Origin: Candidatus Methanosuratincola sp.
GTDB taxonomy: Archaea > Thermoproteota > Methanomethylicia > Methanomethylicales > Methanomethylicaceae
Length of the DNA: 26,917 bases
NCBI GenBank assembly: GCA_029907755.1
Contig: JARYLH010000004.1
Coordinates: 1 to 26,917, forward strand
Direction of reading: 5' to 3'
Part shown: positions 22,811 to 26,917 of the stretch, one piece after another
Position numbering within the stretch: position 1 is the stretch's first letter
Layout of the letters: every line of letters begins with the position of its first letter
Translations under genes and position numbers: made by a program
Notes under the pieces: model-generated
The model's input: only the letters and a program-made list of their open reading frames with translations
What the model was told of the DNA's origin: nothing
Databases searched by the model: none

Positions 22811-23608
22811 ATGAAAACGCCAGGCGCATTCCAAGCGATAAGGGGATGGATCGTCAACTGGGTTTACAGGTACTATGAGAAGAAGCTCTCGAATAGCGTA
22901 AAGAACGGGCAGATTCCCAGGCATGTGGGCCTCATTCTGGACGGGAACCGGCGCTGGGCAAGGGAACTGGGGCTCGACCCGACGCTTGGACACCAGTACG
23001 GGTTCGAGAAGCTTAAGGAGGTCCTTCAATGGTGCTGGGAGATAGGCATCAAAACAGTGACTGTTTATGCGCTCTCGACCGAGAATCTAAACAGGCCCAA
23101 AGAGGAGGTCGATGCGCTCATCGGCTTGGCAGAGAAGGCCTTCAACGACGTGATTGAGAGCAAGGAGATCCATGAGCGGAAAGTCAGGATCAGAGCCCTC
23201 GGTCGGCTCCACTTGCTCAAAGAGTCTTTGAGGGAGGCCATCCGCAGGGCGGAAGAGAGCACCAAGGGCTACAGCGACCGAAGGCTGAACGTCGCAATAG
23301 CCTACGGCGGCAGGGCCGAAATACTCGATGCTGCGAGGAAGATAATCGCGGATGTAATAAACGGGGACATCGAGGTTGGCGAGATAAACGAGGAGACTTT
23401 TGCGAAGTACCTCTACACGGCGGAGGACCCGGACCCGGATCTCATAATAAGAACCTCCGGGGAAGAGAGGTTGAGCGGTTTCCTCCTGTGGCAGAGCGCA
23501 TATTCCGAGTTCTATTTCATGGATGTGTATTGGCCCGAACTGAGGAAGATAGATCTCCTGAGGGCAATAAGGACCAACCAGAGGAGGCAGCGGAGATTCG
23601 GCACCTGA
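22811..23608 (+). CDS. uppS: cis-Prenyltransferase (undecaprenyl diphosphate synthase family)
   Basis: A 265-residue enzyme that extends an allylic diphosphate with cis isoprene units to make the polyprenyl (dolichol-type) carrier lipid for glycosylation. The catalytic Asp44 lies in ILDGNRRWARELG, followed by GHQYGFEKL, the stretch TVYALSTENLNRP and the C-terminal IIRTSGEERLSGFLLWQSAY, all conserved. About 35 residues precede the core and include a weak amphipathic helix (GWIVNWVYRYYEKKL), possibly for membrane contact. The ribosome site before the ATG is weak. It stands alone, 107 bases after the peptidase gene. Confidence 0.96.
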   Translation: MKTPGAFQAIRGWIVNWVYRYYEKKLSNSVKNGQIPRHVGLILDGNRRWARELGLDPTLGHQYGFEKLKEVLQWCWEIGIKTVTVYALSTENLNRPKEEVDALIGLAEKAFNDVIESKEIHERKVRIRALGRLHLLKESLREAIRRAEESTKGYSDRRLNVAIAYGGRAEILDAARKIIADVINGDIEVGEINEETFAKYLYTAEDPDPDLIIRTSGEERLSGFLLWQSAYSEFYFMDVYWPELRKIDLLRAIRTNQRRQRRFGT

Positions 23609-23722
23609 CGCCGAAAGGATCTTGAAAAATATTTCATCCATAGGCATTGGAATGAACAGAAACAAAATGCATTATCTGAAAAAGTTAAATTTGATTTTAT
23701 GGAGTTACATTCGGTGTGAACG

Positions 23723-24304
23723 TTGGGAACGGGCGGCAGAGAGTCTAAACGCTCGGTAGGGCTTGGCACTTACGTAGCGACTGTAATCGCACTCCTTGCG
23801 GTAGTTGGGATCGGGGCATACATGTATCTCAACGTATCATCGGATCTCTCGGAGCTTAGGCAGGAGCACCAGGCACAGTCACTTGTTCTCCAGGAGCTCA
23901 ACGACAGCTATGCGGATCTATCTTACCGGTTCAGCCAGCTTAACCAGAGCTACGTTTCCCTCCAGGAAGAAAACAGGAACCTATCCGATATTGTGGGGCT
24001 TAAAAAGACCGAGGCAGTATTGATAAACAATGCAATCTACCTCCCGGCTAACGGCTTCGACGGAATAGAGATCGCCTCGAATTACGCGGGATATCTGCAG
24101 GTGAGCATATCGGCGACATCCCCGATCTCAATGCTGATCACTAACTACAAGTACGGCATCATACTGGACTACCCGGTCAACGGCAATACTTTTATATCTG
24201 CGTCCTTCAAGATGCCAATTCTGGACGGGACGACTTACCTTCAATTCTTCGCTACGCCATCCTCATCGTCAATGGTAACCATAAACGCGACTGTGCACTA
24301 CTGA
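23723..24304 (+). CDS. Membrane-anchored coiled-coil surface protein, unknown function
   Basis: A 193-residue protein I cannot assign to a family. A basic N-terminus is followed by one membrane helix (about 16-36), a heptad-like coiled coil rich in Gln, Leu and Glu (about 40-92) and a beta-rich C-terminal domain (about 96-193). The positive side is inside, so the coiled coil and C-terminal domain face out. Several N-glycosylation sequons lie there (NVS near 37, NDS near 60, NQS near 74, NLS near 86, NAT near the end), in keeping with exposure. The start is TTG at 23723 with GGTG six bases upstream. The gene follows uppS, whose product makes glycan carriers, but the link may be chance. Confidence 0.75.
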   Translation: MGTGGRESKRSVGLGTYVATVIALLAVVGIGAYMYLNVSSDLSELRQEHQAQSLVLQELNDSYADLSYRFSQLNQSYVSLQEENRNLSDIVGLKKTEAVLINNAIYLPANGFDGIEIASNYAGYLQVSISATSPISMLITNYKYGIILDYPVNGNTFISASFKMPILDGTTYLQFFATPSSSSMVTINATVHY

Positions 24305-24546
24305 GCAGCCAGAGGGCTATGACCCGCGGCTGGGAAGGCAGTTGACCCTCCGGACCACAGGAGACGCCCGTGGCGATTGCTGGGCAGTGCTCTGCTGTAC
24401 TGGCACACGCGATCTGCTTAACGCCGGCATCCTTGGAAATGGCTTAGCGATGCAATTGGCTCCAAAGGCTCTTCTCGTAGCAAACCTAATCAGAAGAAGG
24501 CGGATTACAGGAATGTGGATCCTGATCTGAGAAGAGGGCCCGCCAG
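24305..24546. other. Gene-free spacer of 242 bases, content unknown
   Basis: No reading frame with recognisable protein similarity is visible on either strand; two frames of 60-80 codons overlap here in opposite directions and neither looks like a real protein. The sequence is GC-rich with short self-complementary pieces (for example GCAG-TGCT-CTGC near 24392). I looked for tRNA T-loop, SRP RNA helix 8 and RNase P core motifs and saw none. It may hold an RNA or the 5' region of the next gene. Confidence 0.35.
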
Positions 24547-25341
24547 ATGCAACCGTCAAAAAACATGATAGAGCATTATGTAAAGAGCTGCATTAATTCC
24601 GATGGCGGATATTCGTTCACCTGGGGGGTCGACTCGAATGCGCAGGACACGTATTTTGCCCTGGCTACGATGGGAGTGCTGGGCATAGAAATCCGGAGGG
24701 AGGAGGAGACTATAGCCTGGCTCAGGTCGCACCCGGTAAACGATATCCGATCCCTCTATTATGTCACGCTTTCCCTGGCATTGCTAGACGAGGAACCGCC
24801 CGAGTGCAGCTACGAGATCCTTGCATCATTCCGCCTGAATCAGGATTCGCTGTATGTCGGGCTCTCCGAATTCGAGTCGCTTTTCATGTACTCGTGCCTT
24901 GCGAAGAGCCTCGACAGGAGCGTGGAAGCGAAGGGCGTTCCTCAGTACTTGTTAAGGTTCCGGAGCCGTGACGGAGGGTTTGGAGGCGCCAACAATTCGA
25001 ACATAGTCGCAACTTACCATGCTGTTTCCGCGCTCGACAACCTTGGCTACGATGTGGATAGACTCGATTCGACCAAAGACTTCGTCAGGGCGTGCGAGAG
25101 CCCGCAAGGGGGTTTTGACTTGGTACCTGGCGCCCACATATCCTATTTGGAGGGAACCTACGCAGGCATCGAGCTCCTAGGGATCTTCGGATTGAGGCCC
25201 AGGCACCCCCAGGAGTGCATCAGAAGCATTGCTGGAGCTTTTCGCTTTAACGGCGGTTTCGCGAGGACCGGCATCGGGATCGCCACGCTGGAAAACACTT
25301 TTTATGCGGCCTCGTGCCTAACAAAGCTGGAGTATTTCTGA
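24547..25341 (+). CDS. Prenyltransferase/squalene-oxidase repeat (alpha/alpha toroid) protein
   Basis: A 264-residue protein built of helical-hairpin repeats with the motif GG(F/Y): DGGYSFTWG near 19, DGGFGGANNSNIVATYHA near 138, QGGFDLVPG near 183 and NGGFARTG near 239, each followed by helices with A-x-x-A-L-type packing. This is the fold of protein prenyltransferase beta subunits and terpene cyclases. I see neither the DxxHC/Asp-Cys-His zinc site of prenyltransferases nor the DxDD of squalene cyclases, so a catalytic role is doubtful. No signal or membrane segment is present. The ATG at 24547 follows AGAGGG; an ATG at 24565 is possible. The substrate is unknown. Confidence 0.8.
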   Translation: MQPSKNMIEHYVKSCINSDGGYSFTWGVDSNAQDTYFALATMGVLGIEIRREEETIAWLRSHPVNDIRSLYYVTLSLALLDEEPPECSYEILASFRLNQDSLYVGLSEFESLFMYSCLAKSLDRSVEAKGVPQYLLRFRSRDGGFGGANNSNIVATYHAVSALDNLGYDVDRLDSTKDFVRACESPQGGFDLVPGAHISYLEGTYAGIELLGIFGLRPRHPQECIRSIAGAFRFNGGFARTGIGIATLENTFYAASCLTKLEYF

Positions 25342-25347
25342 GCCGAA

Positions 25348-25382
25348 GGTTCAGTTCAAGGGGAGCGGCAAGCCTCTGAACC
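25348..25382 (+). repeat. 7-base inverted repeat after the toroid protein gene
   Basis: GGTTCAG (25348-25354) and CTGAACC (25376-25382) enclose a 21-base loop, six bases after the stop of the preceding gene. It may shape the 3' end of that messenger. No T-tract follows closely. Confidence 0.5.
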
Positions 25383-25515
25383 CAAGGAATTGCTTCCCAT
25401 TGAATTTTGTTTAGCTCCCACCGCAGATGCCCCCCCCGATTCATACAAACATGCCCAAAGCTGCACCGATGGCAATAGCGCATTCCAGCGGCTGCCCGGC
25501 ACAGACGTTTTGAAT

Positions 25516-25539
25516 GGGTGAAAGGGGTTCGTTTCACCC
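25516..25539. repeat. Perfect 8-base inverted repeat
   Basis: GGGTGAAA (25516-25523) and TTTCACCC (25532-25539) enclose the eight-base loop GGGGTTCG. It is the strongest hairpin I noticed in the spacers. Its role is unknown: a transcript end, part of a small RNA, or a relic of a mobile element are possible. Confidence 0.6.
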
Positions 25540-25684
25540 GGCTTTATGCAAGAAAGTTGCCCTGAGAAGCACCTGCGGTCTCAATATGCGCCTGAGATGG
25601 TAAGGGGAATACGCTACCGATGACTCACCCCTCCCCACCCTTTCGGAAACTTGCCCCGTGAAATTGGTGACGGATCCGGTGCGA

Positions 25685-26411
25685 TCAGCCATCGCCCTGT
25701 GGAGCTTTTGGAGCGTTTGCCAGAGACTGGACCCAGACCTTCTTTGCCCATAGTGCGCACCCGCCCCCTGTCTCGTGGAGATCGCTGTGACTCTCCCGTA
25801 TTGCCTTCAGAAACTTTGATTGGAGCGCTTCCTTCAGGGTGGCATTGTGAAGATTGACGTCCGAGTAGGGGACGAACGGGCAAGGCTCTACGTCCCCCTC
25901 AGAGCTGACGTGCACAAATCCCTTGCCCGCAGAGGCACCCACCGATCTCCTCTTCGTCGCCCGGGAGGGCCACGAACCATGCCGAGAAGCGGGATCTAAG
26001 CGCATCCCTGATCTTTTTCATTTCGGCTCTCTGCTCTTGCGTTATCACCCAATCCTCGGTTCCATCCTTAACAGGCGTGTACTCGACGAACATAAAGAGC
26101 CTGCATCCAGACTTTACCATCCCCTCCACAAACGATTGGTCGGTGACGATATTGAAGTTGGCTCTCGTGACGGTGAGGGAGGCGCCCCAGAAGACGTTTT
26201 GCTTCTTCAGATTAGCGATGACCGCCAGCAGTTGGTCGTAGACGCCAGACCCCCTGCGCCCATCAGTGCCATCCCGGTATCCCTCCATGCTAAGCAACGG
26301 GACCAAGTTCCTCTGCCTACGCACCACCTCGGTGAATTCGCCGTTGATCAGCAGCCCGTTGGTGAATACCAAGAACATGATCTCGGGGTAGCCCTCCCGA
26401 CGGAACTGGGT
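25685..26411 (-). pseudogene. Radical SAM/SPASM protein, frameshifted and lacking the N-terminal half
   Basis: Two reading frames together encode the C-terminal part of a radical SAM protein. The first (26411 to about 25935) begins QFRREGYPEIMFLVFTNG and includes LVPLLSMEGYRDGTD, GASLTVTRANF and ALPGDEEEIGGC. The second, one frame away, continues SAGKGFVHVSSEGDVEPCPF and ends with GGGCALW, the Cys residues of an auxiliary-cluster SPASM-like domain. Removing one C in the TGCCTC at about 25933-25938 restores GGCSAGKGF exactly. The N-terminal CxxxCxxC radical SAM site is missing and a stop lies just upstream at 26412-26414. The gene is therefore dead in at least two ways, unless the frameshift is a sequencing error. 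Confidence 0.8.
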
Positions 26412-26589
26412 TCAGGGAGTACTTTGCCGGAAGGGAGCATAAATTCACCCTCGCTAATCTTAAGGGTAAGGGTCAATACAAGAAGGTATAGTAGTGATCC
26501 AATCGTAGTGGTTTTTTAGGACAGAAGTATCAATATAATTTTTTCATAGGCTAAAAGTTATCGCTGGACCTGAAAAAAGAGGAAAAAAA
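26412..26589. other. AT-rich spacer between pseudogene and terminal gene
   Basis: The base composition drops in GC compared with the rest of the window, with several A and T runs. On the minus strand about 26413-26480 is open in one frame (for example KISEGEFMLPSGKVLPE), perhaps a relic of the missing part of the pseudogene or of another gene, but it carries no motif I know. Confidence 0.3.
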
Positions 26590-26917
26590 TTAGTCCTTTA
26601 GTTCTATTGCTGAGATGATATCTTCTAGTTGCGTAGAAATTTCTCTTTCCAGGTTTATAGCTGTCATCCCTATTGCTTCGTTTGCATCGTGGATGTTTTG
26701 GCATTGCGTCTTTATCTTTTTCAGTTCATTTAGGTTAGCTTTTATCGACTTGACGGAGTCGTTGATAGCGACCGCGTTGATCCGCTTCTCCTTCGCTGTT
26801 TCCAGGAGCAGTTTGGAATTTGCCCACTTGTATGCGATTAGCAAAAGTTCCTTATGGGTAACTTCATCTGAGAACGATTCGCTTGTCAGGGCGCAAACGA
26901 GCCGGTCCGATCCGACT
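26590..26917 (-). CDS. 3' part of an unrecognised AT-rich gene, open at the window edge
   Basis: The frame is open from the window edge to a TAA at 26590, giving at least 109 codons including the stop. A TTG at 26844 could start a shorter product, but the reading frame upstream (RLVCALTSESFSDEVTHKE) looks coding, so I treat it as partial. The protein is mostly helical, rich in Lys, Glu, Asn and Ile, with coiled-coil character (SVKSIKANLNELKKIKTQC). There is no membrane segment or known motif. Its low GC and Asn/Lys/Ile-rich content differ from the neighbouring genes, which suggests acquisition from elsewhere. Function unknown. Confidence 0.55.
   Translation of the reverse strand, partial: VGSDRLVCALTSESFSDEVTHKELLLIAYKWANSKLLLETAKEKRINAVAINDSVKSIKANLNELKKIKTQCQNIHDANEAIGMTAINLEREISTQLEDIISAIELKD

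Larger units (their letters stand above)
25342..25684. other. Gene-free region of 343 bases with two inverted repeats
   Basis: No intact gene is seen. The region contains inverted repeats at 25348-25382 and 25516-25539, a C8 run near 25430 and short frames on both strands that stop early. On the minus strand a stretch at about 25441-25535 reads as SPIQNVCAGQPLECAI and on to a stop. It may be a decayed coding remnant, but I cannot name it. Confidence 0.4.

Noticed and set aside
22361..23029. 222-codon minus-strand frame across the end of pepQ and start of uppS
   Set aside because: It is antisense to two solid genes and has no coherent domain.
24305..24546. Possible SRP 7S RNA or RNase P RNA
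   Set aside because: A piece GGCGGATTACAG recalled the RNase P 3' core, but the conserved 5' core and the SRP helix 8 motif are absent.
24317..24559. 80-codon minus-strand and 62-codon plus-strand frames in the 24.3-24.5 kb spacer
   Set aside because: They overlap each other on opposite strands, lack convincing starts and match nothing I know.
25923..26519. 198-codon plus-strand frame opposite the radical SAM remnant
   Set aside because: The minus strand shows clear radical SAM/SPASM motifs in two frames; the plus frame is their reverse image.
1..26917. CRISPR array, insertion sequence or tRNA genes
   Set aside because: No regularly spaced repeats, transposase-like frame or tRNA consensus was found on either strand by eye.

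Overview
The window reads as chromosomal DNA from an archaeon. It carries archaeal-type information genes: TFB, a TFE-beta/RPC39-like factor, Nop5, fibrillarin, Gar1, SRP19, ribosomal proteins S8e and S30e, archaeal-type ProRS, EndoQ and Trm1. TATA-like boxes sit about 25 bases before the predicted transcript starts, and Shine-Dalgarno motifs are of the GGTG/GGAG type. TFE-beta and a crenarchaeal-type (arginine decarboxylase-like) pyruvoyl enzyme point to the TACK superphylum. The methanogen-type Ehb hydrogenase operon makes a Methanomethylicia/Verstraetearchaeota-like or related lineage a reasonable guess, but no marker here proves it.

Bases 1-7124 (minus strand) hold one long, tightly coupled operon for an energy-converting membrane [NiFe] hydrogenase of the Ehb type. 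Reading downstream from about 7077, it encodes a small soluble protein of unknown function and then the Mrp-antiporter-like membrane module (MnhE, F, G, MbhD, NuoK/MnhC and MnhD homologues, a small membrane protein, an MbhE-MnhB fusion and another small membrane protein). Two polyferredoxins with 4 and 10 [4Fe-4S] motifs and a 2[4Fe-4S] protein follow. The last gene, the hydrogenase small subunit, is cut by the window edge after 26 codons. Most junctions are ATGA overlaps. Such complexes couple an ion gradient to H2-dependent reduction of ferredoxin, or the reverse. Two nickel-hydrogenase maturation genes, hypA and hypE, lie further on at 19.1-21.0 kb.

Bases 7298-10039 (plus) hold an endoQ-proS pair. 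Then come a pyruvoyl decarboxylase gene, a 55-codon S30e gene and trm1 (all minus), then rnhB (plus). Bases 12955-18673 (minus) form an information-processing block: an HTH regulator of the COG1395 type, UPF0216, fibrillarin, Nop5, an RlmE/FtsJ methyltransferase, TFE-beta, TFB and Gar1. SRP19 follows at 18.7-19.0 kb. This groups box C/D RNP proteins, an H/ACA RNP protein and two basal transcription factors. Several genes seem to start at TTG, with promoter and Shine-Dalgarno spacing to match (nop5, gar1, trm1, hypE and a surface-protein gene).

Bases 19097-25341 hold hypA, rpS8e, hypE, a YjjX-type NTPase, an M24 (Xaa-Pro) peptidase, a cis-prenyltransferase (UppS), a membrane-anchored coiled-coil protein with several N-glycosylation sequons, and a prenyltransferase-like alpha/alpha-toroid protein. 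From about 25342 to the end the DNA changes character. There is a 343-base gene-free stretch with inverted repeats, then a frameshifted and N-terminally truncated radical SAM/SPASM pseudogene, then an AT-rich stretch with the 3' part of an unrecognised gene running off the window. I found no tRNA, rRNA, CRISPR array or intact insertion sequence.
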